From positions 248,001 to 312,000 of the forward strand of contig CBDFMR010000005.1 of assembly GCA_965249765.1 (NCBI GenBank): a stretch of 64,000 nt of DNA, in the 5' to 3' direction. The notes under the pieces were generated by a model, which saw only the letters and a list, made by a program, of their open reading frames with translations, was not told the origin of the DNA and did not search any database. The position numbers were made by a program, and so were the translations under genes. Source of the DNA: CBDFMR01 sp965249765 (GTDB lineage Bacteria; Bacteroidota; Bacteroidia; Chitinophagales; Saprospiraceae). Positions 47,362 through 56,835 of the stretch are shown here, piece after piece. The first letter of the stretch is position 1. Every line of letters starts with the position of its first letter.

Positions 47362-48291
47362 ATGTCCAATAGAAGTATTCCAGTCGTTGACTTATCAAAA
47401 TTTGTTCACGGAAACGAAGGACAAAGAGCGGAGTTTGTCAAGGAGTTAGGTACGGCCTTTCATGAGGTAGGCTTTGTAGGTGTTGCAGGCCATGGCATTC
47501 CTGCCGAATTGATCGATGGTTTTTTCAGTTCGTCAAAGGCCTTCTTTTCTTTACCGGTTTCACAAAAAAGACAATACGAGATTCAAGGCCTGGCGGGTCA
47601 GCGGGGTTATACCTCCTATGGAAAAGAGCATGCTAAGCAATCTGAGGTAGCTGACCTAAAGGAGTTTTATCAGCTAGGACAATATTATGATGACACTAGC
47701 AACCCGACAGTGTCTGAGGTGCCCATCTTCAATACTACGGGACACGAATTATATAAGACCTTTGAGAAAACAGGGGCTCACTTGCTCAGAGCAATAGCCA
47801 TCCACCTCCACCTGGACGAGAATTATTTTGATAGTAAAATTGAGAATGGTACAAGTATCTTACGTTCCATTCATTATCCTCCGATTACGGAAGAGCTAGA
47901 GACCGCTATACGGGCAGAAGAGCACGAGGATATCAATCTAATAACTCTGCTTGTAGGGGCATCTGCAGGAGGTCTGCAACTATTGAATGCTGAAAATGAA
48001 TGGATCGATATTATGCCGGAGGATGGTGAGATAGTGATTAATGTAGGTGACATGTTGCAGCGATTGACTAATAACTATCTGAAGTCGACGACACATAGAG
48101 TCATCAATCCACCGAAGGAATTATGGCACGTACCCCGATTGTCTATACCTTTCTTTCTCCATCCACGAGCAGAGATGGACCTTACGTGTCTCGATGGTTG
48201 TATATCAGAGGAAAGACCGTTGGCCTACGAGCCAATCACAGCGGGTGGTTATTTAGATGAGCGGCTACGAGAAATAGGACTCAAAAAATAG
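47362..48291 (+). CDS. Isopenicillin N synthase-like 2OG/Fe(II) oxygenase
   Basis: 309 residues. N-terminal DIOX_N domain (IPVVDLSKF), then the double-stranded beta-helix with HEDINLIT (His, Asp), THRVINPP (second His) and R-x-S (RLSIPFF) for the co-substrate. A soluble oxidase of unknown substrate; no beta-lactam genes are near, so antibiotic synthesis is not implied. Confidence 0.92.
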   Translation: MSNRSIPVVDLSKFVHGNEGQRAEFVKELGTAFHEVGFVGVAGHGIPAELIDGFFSSSKAFFSLPVSQKRQYEIQGLAGQRGYTSYGKEHAKQSEVADLKEFYQLGQYYDDTSNPTVSEVPIFNTTGHELYKTFEKTGAHLLRAIAIHLHLDENYFDSKIENGTSILRSIHYPPITEELETAIRAEEHEDINLITLLVGASAGGLQLLNAENEWIDIMPEDGEIVINVGDMLQRLTNNYLKSTTHRVINPPKELWHVPRLSIPFFLHPRAEMDLTCLDGCISEERPLAYEPITAGGYLDERLREIGLKK

Positions 48292-48379
48292 CCTTGGTAT
48301 ATCACTTGTCATAATTAGTCGAATACCCTATTGCTATCCGATGGGTTATATCGTACCTTTAATCCCTAAACTATAATAC

Positions 48380-48592
48380 ATGAGTACGTTTTCATTGTTT
48401 GGATTCCCTGGCGGACCAGAATTAATTATCGTTCTTTTTGTGGTGTTGTTACTATTTGGAGGCAGAAAAATTCCAGAATTGGCAAGAGGACTTGGAAAAG
48501 GAATCCGAGAGTTCAATAATGCTAAGTCCAATATAGAATCTGAGATAAAAGATGGAATGAAAGAACTAGAGACCAAGGAAAAACAATCTTAG
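48380..48592 (+). CDS. tatA: Twin-arginine translocase subunit TatA/TatE
   Basis: 70 residues. One N-terminal helix (~14-29), the FGGRKIPELARGLGKGI hinge and amphipathic helix, and a charged tail. Pore-forming subunit of the Tat system; no tatC is in the window. Convergent with the glycosyltransferase. Confidence 0.94.
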   Translation: MSTFSLFGFPGGPELIIVLFVVLLLFGGRKIPELARGLGKGIREFNNAKSNIESEIKDGMKELETKEKQS

Positions 48593-48595
48593 TTT

Positions 48596-49336
48596 TTACC
48601 TGTATATCTTGAAATTTCCGATTCCCATTCTCTGAAGGAAGTGTTTCAAAGACACAATAATAACCTCCAGACCATATTTACTACTTCGAGCAAAGTTTAT
48701 AGACGATGCTTCTTCAAAGTACTTGGTTGGACAAGTAACTTCAGCTATATCAAAACCTTTAAATATTATCTGTGACAGCATTTGATTGTCAAAGATAAAG
48801 TCATCAGAATTGGCATTGAAGTCAATGGCTTCTAATACCGTTCGGCTAAAAGCCCTGTAGCCCGTGTGATACTCAGACAACTTGTAACCTATCATCAGAT
48901 TTTGAAATAATGTCAGACATCGATTAGCTATATACTTATAAACAGGCATTCCTCCTCGAAGCGCTCCTTTCCCTAAAATTCTTGAGCCCAAGACCACAGG
49001 GTAAAGGTCATCTCCGATAATATTTACCATGCTAGGAATGAGTTTTGGGGTATACTGATAATCAGGATGTAGCATTATGACTATATCAGCATCAAGAGAC
49101 AGTGCCTTATTGTACAATGACTTTTGATTGCCACCATAGCCCTTATTATCCTCGTGTTTGATAATGTGCTTTATTCCTATTTCTTTGGCTTTGACTATCG
49201 TCTCATCTTTGCTAGCATCGTCACATAATATGACATCATCAACCAAGTCAAAGGGAATTTCAGAATACGTTTTTTCAAGAGTGAGAGCAGCATTATATGC
49301 CGGTAGGACAACTACTATTTTCTTCCCAAGGTACAT
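48596..49336 (-). CDS. Family 2 glycosyltransferase
   Basis: 246 residues, no membrane anchor. GT-A fold with VVLPAYNAALTLEKT, the nucleotide-binding DDASKDET and the metal-binding region MLHPDYQY. Resembles dolichyl-phosphate mannose synthase-like enzymes acting on a polyprenyl phosphate. Starts 21 nt after the upstream thioredoxin-like gene. Confidence 0.93.
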   Translation of the reverse strand: MYLGKKIVVVLPAYNAALTLEKTYSEIPFDLVDDVILCDDASKDETIVKAKEIGIKHIIKHEDNKGYGGNQKSLYNKALSLDADIVIMLHPDYQYTPKLIPSMVNIIGDDLYPVVLGSRILGKGALRGGMPVYKYIANRCLTLFQNLMIGYKLSEYHTGYRAFSRTVLEAIDFNANSDDFIFDNQMLSQIIFKGFDIAEVTCPTKYFEEASSINFARSSKYGLEVIIVSLKHFLQRMGIGNFKIYR

Positions 49337-49357
49337 GGCGGTAAAGATAATTCCTCG

Positions 49358-50683
49358 CTAGAGTTCTTCTATTCTTTTTATCAAATCTCTGATATGCGAG
49401 TCACTAGAGTTATAGGATTGGCTTAAGGTAAGAGCAGTGGTCGCGTACTCCAGCGCTCTGTTTTTGTTGTTTCTCAAGACTTCAATCTCTGCCATTGTCA
49501 TGAAATACTCAGATTCTTCTGGATCTATTTTAAGCAGCTCCTTCGTTAGATTGGCGCATCTTTTGAGATTTTTGTTGTCAGGGTTTTGAGACAAGGACAC
49601 TATAACTAGACGATGGACGATTTTTTCATTATAGTTGTTGAATTTAGTAAGGTACCTCTCGGCAAGATTGGTATATTCTTTGTTTTTTCCTTCCAGATGT
49701 AATCGATCAAGATAGTACTCATAAGCAAGTCGACTGCCATTTTCCTTGTCCATTATCTGCAATAAGCTTCTAGCTTCTTCCAGACTAGGTCTAGGCATCC
49801 GTTGAAATAACGTCTTATTTATAAGGATCCTTGAGGTCATTAAATACTGATCGATTCCTATTACTTCCTCAAACCTAGCCCTATTATCTACAAAGTACTC
49901 AAACTCATCCGACTCAGTAGAATTCAGGAAGTCGTTAATAAATCTGATATTTTTATCGGTAGACCAGTCTATTTGAGTTGATAAATATTGTCTTGCCGTT
50001 TCCTTATGACTACCGTCCATCAGTTCCATCCTGAAATAGGCTTCACGATAAAGACCTTCTGGTGATGCCGCATCCGTTGCCCCTAGTACATGTAGTATTT
50101 TTTCATCGACCGCTTTCCTCGGGGTATTAGTTTTAGAACTAGTGGCTATGTCTGGCGTGACCTTGACATAGGGTTTCTTCTTTGTAGTTTTAGTCTCGCT
50201 TCTTGATTTTGTTTTTTTTTCAAAGGGGGAGAAGTGTACCGCAGTTGCCTCTGACAAGAAATATCCATCGGTCTCATTGACGAGCTTTGCTTTGCTCAAT
50301 AATTCTTCCGAACTGAGAACCTTGTCAACCTGAAATCTCATATTCCCCTCATTATCAAGGAACATGATAGTGGGTAGAAAGACCACGCTGTACTTACTTC
50401 TCAGTCTTGTGCCCACTTCGTGTACATCCATGTTTACTTTGATATTTACAAAGTGACGATTAAAATATTTCACGAGTTGTTTGTCTTTAAGATTCTCATC
50501 TAATCTTTTGCAAGGAATACACCATGGTGCATAAGTGTCTACAAAGACATACTTCTTCTCCACTTTTGCCCTATGCAAGGCTTTATCAATGTCATTGTAC
50601 ATGAAGGTAATTCGCTGTTGACCTGACAGTGAGCTAGCTAAAATAAGGCAAAGCAACAATCCTATATGACGAGCAGTAATCAA
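49358..50683 (-). CDS. Secreted thioredoxin-domain protein with long C-terminal helical part
   Basis: 441 residues from TTG at 50683 (no ATG precedes the fold). Signal peptide ending SLSGQ, a thioredoxin domain with C-I-P-C, a Lys/Thr-rich linker, then ~230 residues of TPR-like helices. Paralogue of the gene 5 nt upstream. Oxidoreductase of the envelope; the helical part likely binds a client. Confidence 0.87.
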   Translation of the reverse strand: MITARHIGLLLCLILASSLSGQQRITFMYNDIDKALHRAKVEKKYVFVDTYAPWCIPCKRLDENLKDKQLVKYFNRHFVNIKVNMDVHEVGTRLRSKYSVVFLPTIMFLDNEGNMRFQVDKVLSSEELLSKAKLVNETDGYFLSEATAVHFSPFEKKTKSRSETKTTKKKPYVKVTPDIATSSKTNTPRKAVDEKILHVLGATDAASPEGLYREAYFRMELMDGSHKETARQYLSTQIDWSTDKNIRFINDFLNSTESDEFEYFVDNRARFEEVIGIDQYLMTSRILINKTLFQRMPRPSLEEARSLLQIMDKENGSRLAYEYYLDRLHLEGKNKEYTNLAERYLTKFNNYNEKIVHRLVIVSLSQNPDNKNLKRCANLTKELLKIDPEESEYFMTMAEIEVLRNNKNRALEYATTALTLSQSYNSSDSHIRDLIKRIEEL

Positions 50684-50688
50684 GAGCC

Positions 50689-51858
50689 TTAGGTAGATTC
50701 TATATATCGGATCAGTCCTTCTATTCTCTTGGTGTCAGTGCCATCTTCTTTGGCAATTTTTAATGCCTTCTGTGCAGCATCGAGCGCTTTATCCTTCTTC
50801 TTGTTTTTTATTAACAATTTAGCATACAATACATGATTGGCGGGCAGTGATTCGATCTTAGCCAGCCTTTTGGCATATGACTCGGCCTCACTCATCACCT
50901 TGTACTTGTTGTTAAAAGAAATCTGACACTGACCGATAAGTTTCTTCAAAAGATCAGGGTCGTTTTTGGCATATTTTTTAAAATACTTATTGGCAGTTTC
51001 AACAAACCTATCTGGCATTTTCAACGATCGGCAATACTTAAGATTGGCTTCATATGAAAACAACTTGTGGTCTCGATGGTGCTCTTTTATTTTTTCTATT
51101 GCTTCATCTACCAAGCTCTCAACTTCATATTCGATTGCCTTATCCACCGTCTTCCATGCTGAGATCTGCATCTTGTCATAGTAGGCGTCTTCTCCATTGA
51201 GTTGAATAATTTCATTCTTACTTTCCACATATTCATCAAACAGACGACTATCAGCCTCGATCAATGCCTCATAGATGAATGCAGATCGTTGTTCTTTGGT
51301 AATGTTAGGATCAGACTTAAGGTAGTCATTGGCAATCTTTAGGGATGGCTTTCCTGCATTGTTCAGTGCCTTCACATAATCAAGAACTAGATCGTAACTA
51401 CGATCACCCTTTTCATAGGCTTCTGCAAAGTTTCCACTTTTATCATTTTTCCTGATTGCCATTTTACCCATATCAACCAGAGCGTTGGCTTTCTTTCCCC
51501 CAACAGATTTATGAACTAGTTTTTGCTCACCGTCGATAAAAAACAAAGTAGGGTATGCATTAACTGAGAACTTCTTTTTGAAGTTTATGCTCTCGTTGGC
51601 TTCCATATTGAGCTTTACGTTGATGAAATTCTTGTTGAAAAAATCACCAACCACCTTTTGTGTAAACTCATATTTGGCCATAGCCTTACATGGTCCGCAC
51701 CAGATTGTATAGGCATCAATAAAAATCAACTTGTCCTCTTTGATGGATTTCTCCAAAGCTTCCTTGTAGGTGCCATGAAAAAAGTCAATACCTTGAGCGA
51801 AGTTATCTGAGCCAAGTATCATAAGAAGGCTAACAAGGAAAAATGTTGTAGTTTTCAT
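50689..51858 (-). CDS. Secreted thioredoxin-domain protein
   Basis: The ATG at 51858 gives a standard signal peptide (MKTTTFFLV...NFAQ); an ATG at 51876 adds six residues. Thioredoxin domain with W-C-G-P-C and the FFIDGEQ strand, then a ~250-residue helical extension. First of a two-gene operon of paralogues. Envelope disulfide or redox role inferred. Confidence 0.87.
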   Translation of the reverse strand: MKTTTFFLVSLLMILGSDNFAQGIDFFHGTYKEALEKSIKEDKLIFIDAYTIWCGPCKAMAKYEFTQKVVGDFFNKNFINVKLNMEANESINFKKKFSVNAYPTLFFIDGEQKLVHKSVGGKKANALVDMGKMAIRKNDKSGNFAEAYEKGDRSYDLVLDYVKALNNAGKPSLKIANDYLKSDPNITKEQRSAFIYEALIEADSRLFDEYVESKNEIIQLNGEDAYYDKMQISAWKTVDKAIEYEVESLVDEAIEKIKEHHRDHKLFSYEANLKYCRSLKMPDRFVETANKYFKKYAKNDPDLLKKLIGQCQISFNNKYKVMSEAESYAKRLAKIESLPANHVLYAKLLIKNKKKDKALDAAQKALKIAKEDGTDTKRIEGLIRYIEST

Positions 51859-51967
51859 CAATTGTATATTGTACATAAAATTAAACGTAATTGACTAACA
51901 AGAATTTACATCTTGTCAATTTTAACATTATCCTAATACAATAGAACGATAAATAATCAATATCGGT

Positions 51968-53167
51968 ATGGCAAATTTAAGGCCTTTATTCATAAACCAT
52001 GTTGCTCAAACGAGTATGTTCCCTCTACATATAGAGGTAGATCGTGCCTCAGGGATGTACATACTAGATACGTCGGGAAAAAGGTATTTAGATCTCAATT
52101 CAGGGATCTCGGTCAGTTCTCTAGGACATTGTCATCCTGCTGTAAAAAAGGCTATCAAGGATCAGACAGATCAATATCTGCATACGATGGTTTATGGCGA
52201 GCACATACAATCTCCTCAAGTAAGATATGCCCGACTTCTTACATCGCTACTTGCTGATAGTCTTGATTCCGTCTACTACAGTATGTCTGGATCTGAGGCT
52301 GTAGAAGTAGGTCTCAAAATCGCACGTAAATACACTGGAAGACATGAGATTGTAGCTGGACGGATGGCCTATCACGGTAGCACTTCCGGATCTGAGAGCC
52401 TTAGGAGTGATACAGAATTTTTAATGAAATATGCACCCCTAGTGCCTTCCATCAATCATATTACTTTTAATGATGCCAGTGACTTGTCTATAATTACAGA
52501 TTCTACGGCTGCAGTCATCATAGAACCGGTGCAAGCCGAATCAGGTGTAGTAGAACCCACCAATAATTACTTATCTACCTTGAGAAAACGATGCAATGAA
52601 GTCGGTTGCTTACTGATACTGGACGAGATACAGACTGGCTTTGGAAGGACGGGTAGCATGTTTGCTCACCAGAAGTATAGTGTTGTTCCAGATGTTTTAC
52701 TGCTTGGAAAAGCCATGGGAGGAGGCATGCCTATCTCAGCCGCCGTATCCTCGAGAGAGATCATGCAGACAATAAGTACTAACCCAGGTCTGGGACACCT
52801 GACTACTTTTGGAGGTCATCCAGTATGTTGCGCAGCAGCACTTGCTTGTCTTGAGGTGCTTCAGAGCGAAGAATATATCTCATCGGTAGCAAGGAAAGAA
52901 CAACAGTTTAGATCAATGCTCCATCATGATATAATAAAAGAGGTAAGGTCATCAGGTCTTATGATGGCGGTAGAAGTCACACGGAGGAAGTATTTACGAC
53001 ATGTGGTTGACCACATTATCGAGAAAGGGGCATTGGTAGATTACTTTTTATTCAATGACAGGTCATTTAGGCTTGCTCCACCATTGATTATAACCAATGA
53101 TGAGATCAAAGAGGCTTGTCATATTATATTAAATGCGATGGATGTTGCGCAGAAAAGATATGCATAA
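51968..53167 (+). CDS. Class-III PLP aminotransferase (acetylornithine-type)
   Basis: 399 residues. Fold type I with the PLP lysine K248 in LLLGKAMGGG, LILDEIQTGFGRTG and GSEAVE. Closest in pattern to acetylornithine/4-aminobutyrate-type transaminases; exact substrate cannot be read. Its last 19 codons lie in the left 194-bp repeat, so the insertion downstream did not damage it. Confidence 0.9.
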   Translation: MANLRPLFINHVAQTSMFPLHIEVDRASGMYILDTSGKRYLDLNSGISVSSLGHCHPAVKKAIKDQTDQYLHTMVYGEHIQSPQVRYARLLTSLLADSLDSVYYSMSGSEAVEVGLKIARKYTGRHEIVAGRMAYHGSTSGSESLRSDTEFLMKYAPLVPSINHITFNDASDLSIITDSTAAVIIEPVQAESGVVEPTNNYLSTLRKRCNEVGCLLILDEIQTGFGRTGSMFAHQKYSVVPDVLLLGKAMGGGMPISAAVSSREIMQTISTNPGLGHLTTFGGHPVCCAAALACLEVLQSEEYISSVARKEQQFRSMLHHDIIKEVRSSGLMMAVEVTRRKYLRHVVDHIIEKGALVDYFLFNDRSFRLAPPLIITNDEIKEACHIILNAMDVAQKRYA

Positions 53168-53303
53168 TTTATTATAATTCCTTTCTTAGGCGGGCTACTG
53201 GAATGTTTAGTTGCTCCCTATATTTAGCTACAGTTCGTCGAGCAATGTTGTACCCTTTCTTGCGTAGCATATCCTTCAGTTTTTCGTCACTGAGTGGTTT
53301 TCT
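53110..53303. repeat. 194-bp direct repeat, left copy (target duplication)
   Basis: Identical, base for base as read, to 55125-55318. It holds the aminotransferase 3' end (53110-53167), a 4-bp junction and the last 44 codons of rpoN in antisense (53172-53303). It directly abuts the left end of the IS1634-family element. Confidence 0.95.
53172..53303 (-). pseudogene. rpoN 3' fragment left of the IS
   Basis: Antisense copy of the final 43 codons and stop of rpoN, including the RpoN box ARRTVAKYR. It has no start and is a by-product of the target duplication; the intact gene lies to the right. Confidence 0.9.
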
Positions 53304-55124
53304 TGACTTTGACACTTGTATGAGAGAAATCGTCTGAAACCCTTGCAGGGTAAGGGTTTAGTTTTTTTATAGTGTAAATTGTATTGCGAAGACAGTTTGT
53401 TTTTCTAAGAAATTATTAATATAATGTAGTTATTATGGCTACAATTCGTATTGATAAAAAGAAGTCCGGACACTATATGAGTCTGATTCATTCCTATCGC
53501 GATGAAAACGGCGTTGCGCGAATGAAAACCCTAGCCAATTTGGGCAAGGCAGAGGACTATAACCCTGAGACACTTAAGAAAATGGGATCCAGGCTGTACG
53601 CTCTAGGGGGTGGCAATCCCTTAGACTTGATGGGTACTGAGGTGGAGGAAGTGGGCAGGTTCAATTTTGGTTATGTGCAATTAGTTGACAGCGTGCTGCA
53701 CACATTTAAGCTGGACCAGGTCTTTGCCAGAATAAAAAGAAAGCACCACCTGACCTTTGATTTATACGAAGCGGTGTTGCTGATGTTGGTCGAGCGCTTT
53801 AATGTTCCCAACAGTAAACTGGCTAATTATCACAATCAGGCTGAATATTACTCGGTACAAGACATAAAACTCCATTGGTTGTACCGTGCCTTGGATAAGC
53901 TGGACCAATATAGCCACGCCATACAGCAAAGTATATATATGACCGGTCGCAATTTATTCAATCAAAAATTAGATATTGTTTTTTATGATGTAACGACTTT
54001 TTATTTTGATAGTGATGTAGAACAAGAAAACACATTAAGAAAAAAGGGATACTCCAAGGATGGTAAAATAGGAAAGACTCAAGTGGTATTAGGAATGCTC
54101 ATGGATCGTAACAAGCAACCGGTGGCCTATCATATATTCGAGGGAAACACTGCCGAAGTCAAGACGATAAGTAAAATACTGGAACAGGTAAAAAAGCAAT
54201 ATAGTATCGACAAGGTCATCGTAGTAGCTGACCGAGCCATGTTATCAGAACAAAACATTGACCTGATCAGTGGGCAAATGGACTTTCCATTCATATTTGG
54301 TGAAAAGCTAAAAATGATGAAAACGCCCGCCAAAGAAGCATTGGTAGATAAGAGCCGCTATAACAATGAATGGGTGTATCAAAAAGATGGAAAACCAATA
54401 AAGCTAAAATACACTACACTAATGTACCAGGGACGGAAAGTGATCTGCACCTACAGTGAAAAAAGGGCACGCAAAGACCGTCATGAAAGAGAAAAACGCC
54501 TAATAAAGGCACAGTACTTCATGGACAACCCTTCCCAGTTAAAAAAGAAAGCCTCTTACCATTACTTGAACAAAACGGGCAAGGACAGCTACCAGCTCAA
54601 CGAAAAAAAGATCAAGCAGGACCAAATGTACGATGGCTTTTTAGCCATCAGTACCAATGTAGACAACTTGAGTGTTGTGCAAATATTAGATCAATACCGT
54701 CACTTGTTTTTAATCGAACAAGGCTTTAGAACCATGAAAAGCATCTTGGAAGTCAGACCAATGTTTCATTGGACAGACAAAAGAATCCGCGGCCACATTG
54801 CTATGTGCTTTATGGCCTTGGCACTATTAAGACATGTCGAGATCAGACTTGAGAAAAACAAAACACCGCTCTCAGAGCTTACCATTCTAAAAACACTCGA
54901 CAGGATGCAGTCTAGCAAGATTACCCAAGATGGAAAGGACTTTTACCTACGCAGTGCTATGGATTCAAACCAACAAGTACTGATAGATAAATTCAAATTG
55001 AAAAAAATCAAACCCCTCAATTACAACAGCCTGACAATCAGATAGTTATAGACAACGTATTGCGAAAACGAAAAACTTAACTGCTTGATAATCAAATGCT
55101 TATGGCTAAAACGTGTCAAAGTCA
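53304..55124 (+). mobile_element. IS1634-family insertion sequence, intact
   Basis: 1821 bp with perfect 12-bp terminal inverted repeats (TGACTTTGACAC at 53304-53315, its complement at 55113-55124) and one intact transposase gene. It is bounded by identical 194-bp direct repeats, which fits a recent insertion with an unusually long target-site duplication. Confidence 0.93.
53435..55045 (+). CDS. IS1634-family DDE transposase
   Basis: 536 residues, full length and uninterrupted. Catalytic triad readable as D185 (FYDVTTFYF), D266 (VVADRAM) and E428 (LIEQGFR); the beta-strand insertion domain between the second Asp and Glu is typical of IS4-related enzymes such as IS1634. Likely active. The gene runs in the same direction as the aminotransferase on its left. 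Confidence 0.93.
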   Translation: MATIRIDKKKSGHYMSLIHSYRDENGVARMKTLANLGKAEDYNPETLKKMGSRLYALGGGNPLDLMGTEVEEVGRFNFGYVQLVDSVLHTFKLDQVFARIKRKHHLTFDLYEAVLLMLVERFNVPNSKLANYHNQAEYYSVQDIKLHWLYRALDKLDQYSHAIQQSIYMTGRNLFNQKLDIVFYDVTTFYFDSDVEQENTLRKKGYSKDGKIGKTQVVLGMLMDRNKQPVAYHIFEGNTAEVKTISKILEQVKKQYSIDKVIVVADRAMLSEQNIDLISGQMDFPFIFGEKLKMMKTPAKEALVDKSRYNNEWVYQKDGKPIKLKYTTLMYQGRKVICTYSEKRARKDRHEREKRLIKAQYFMDNPSQLKKKASYHYLNKTGKDSYQLNEKKIKQDQMYDGFLAISTNVDNLSVVQILDQYRHLFLIEQGFRTMKSILEVRPMFHWTDKRIRGHIAMCFMALALLRHVEIRLEKNKTPLSELTILKTLDRMQSSKITQDGKDFYLRSAMDSNQQVLIDKFKLKKIKPLNYNSLTIR

Positions 55125-55318
55125 AGAGGCTTGTCATATTATATTAAATGCGATGGATGTTGCGCAGAAAAGATATGCATAATTTATTATAATTCCTTTC
55201 TTAGGCGGGCTACTGGAATGTTTAGTTGCTCCCTATATTTAGCTACAGTTCGTCGAGCAATGTTGTACCCTTTCTTGCGTAGCATATCCTTCAGTTTTTC
55301 GTCACTGAGTGGTTTTCT
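55125..55318. repeat. 194-bp direct repeat, right copy
   Basis: Partner of 53110-53303. It contains a 58-bp aminotransferase 3' fragment (55125-55182) and the real 3' end of rpoN (55187-55318). Begins at the right end of the IS. Confidence 0.95.
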
Positions 55319-56671
55319 CTTGTTTTCTTCATTGATGATATCAGATAGAATATTCTTTACGCGAAGAGTTGATACTTCGAGACCCTCATCCGTTGTGAGG
55401 GATTCTGAAAAGAAGTTCTTTAGACGTTTGGTTCCAAATTCTGTCTGTACAAATTTGCTGTTAGCAACACGACTGACAGTGGAAATGTCAAGACTTGTAA
55501 TCTCGGCAATGTCTTTTAATATCATAGGTCTGAGTTTTCTCTCGTCACCACTGAGAAAGAAGTCATACTGAAATTGCATGATAGAGTACATGGTACGGAA
55601 TAAGGTGTCTTGTCGTTGTCTTATAGCATCGATAAACCATTTAGCTGAGTCTATCTTTTGCTTGATAAACATGACGGCCTCTTTTTCTTTCTTAGTGCCA
55701 CGTCTTCCCTTGGTTGTATCCTTGTATGTCTTGAGCATCTCCTTGTAGTTGTCATTGATCCTCAGGTCGGGTGCATTTTTGCCATTCAACCTCAGGTCGA
55801 GCTCTCCGTCTATATTGGTGATGATAAAATCAGGGATGACATAGTTTAGTTGGTTGTTTTTGCCGCCCTGAACAAAAGCACTTGCAGGTTTTGGGTTTAG
55901 CCTAAGGATTTCATTTATTGCATCCTTGAGCTCAGAATCCGAGACAAAAAGATGCTTCTTCAATTTTATGTAATGCTTTTTAGAAAATTCTTCAAAGTGA
56001 CTTTCAAGGATCTTCAATCCCAGTTCCATGCTAGAGGGGTCATTGACTGTGGTCTTCTTTTGATTATGTTTCAATTGAATGATGAGACTTTCTTGTAAGT
56101 CCGACGCTGCCAATCCAGGGGGGTCAAAATGCTGTATCCTCTTGATCAATTTTATGACGTGTTCCTTATCTGTCTCTACGCTCTGTGAAAACATAAGGTC
56201 GTCTACGATGGCGCCCGGTTCTCGACGCAGATATCCGTCCTCGTCAATTGATCCAATGATCTGGTCTACAACGAGTTCGTCCAGTGGGTCTTCCAAATCA
56301 AGAAGCCCTACCTGAGATTGCAGGTGCTCATGAAATGATTTTTGAAGAGCCATGGGGATGTTTTTGTATTCTTCAATGTTAGAGGTTTCCACCCTCATCT
56401 TGTAAGAGGAAGGATCATCTTCTATGTACTCATTGATGTAATCATCAAGCTCAAAAACCTCTTCCTTATAATTCTCATCTTCTTTGTTCTCGGCTTCCAG
56501 ATCAAAGACTTCATTGTAATCTTCTCCCTCATCTAAAGCGGGATTGGATTCTAGTTCTTCTTTGATTCGTTGATCCAACGTAGCTGTCGGTATCTGTAAT
56601 AGTTTCATCAGCTGTATCTGCTGTGGAGACAGCTTTTGTAACATTCTGTGACTTAAATTCTGCTTCAGCAT
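55187..56671 (-). CDS. rpoN: RNA polymerase sigma-54 factor
   Basis: 494 residues, normal length. Region I with glutamine-rich LSPQQIQLMKLLQIP, an acidic linker, the core-binding domain, and C-terminal DNA-binding with a helix-turn-helix and the RpoN box ARRTVAKYR. It recognises -24/-12 promoters and needs an enhancer-binding ATPase; none is in this window. The 3' end sits inside the right 194-bp repeat and is complete. Confidence 0.97.
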   Translation of the reverse strand: MLKQNLSHRMLQKLSPQQIQLMKLLQIPTATLDQRIKEELESNPALDEGEDYNEVFDLEAENKEDENYKEEVFELDDYINEYIEDDPSSYKMRVETSNIEEYKNIPMALQKSFHEHLQSQVGLLDLEDPLDELVVDQIIGSIDEDGYLRREPGAIVDDLMFSQSVETDKEHVIKLIKRIQHFDPPGLAASDLQESLIIQLKHNQKKTTVNDPSSMELGLKILESHFEEFSKKHYIKLKKHLFVSDSELKDAINEILRLNPKPASAFVQGGKNNQLNYVIPDFIITNIDGELDLRLNGKNAPDLRINDNYKEMLKTYKDTTKGRRGTKKEKEAVMFIKQKIDSAKWFIDAIRQRQDTLFRTMYSIMQFQYDFFLSGDERKLRPMILKDIAEITSLDISTVSRVANSKFVQTEFGTKRLKNFFSESLTTDEGLEVSTLRVKNILSDIINEENKRKPLSDEKLKDMLRKKGYNIARRTVAKYREQLNIPVARLRKEL

Positions 56672-56835
56672 CTTCTTCTCTATTTCTCTGTTATAAAAAC
56701 ATTTTTACATTATACATAGTTGTTGTTGCCAAGCTCCTTATATTGAAACTTAGTAAGCAAATATATACATATTATGATAATATTTAATATGAAAGTTGCT
56801 GAAAACCAATACTAACTAAAAGAATAAGGTAAATC

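Noticed and set aside
47362..48291. Beta-lactam biosynthesis suggested by the isopenicillin N synthase fold
   Set aside because: No ACV synthetase or other pathway gene nearby; the fold is common to many oxygenases.
53116..53337. Open frame with a duplicate at 55113-55571, looking like a repeated gene
   Set aside because: It is the antisense of the rpoN 3' end read in the two 194-bp repeats; not a gene.
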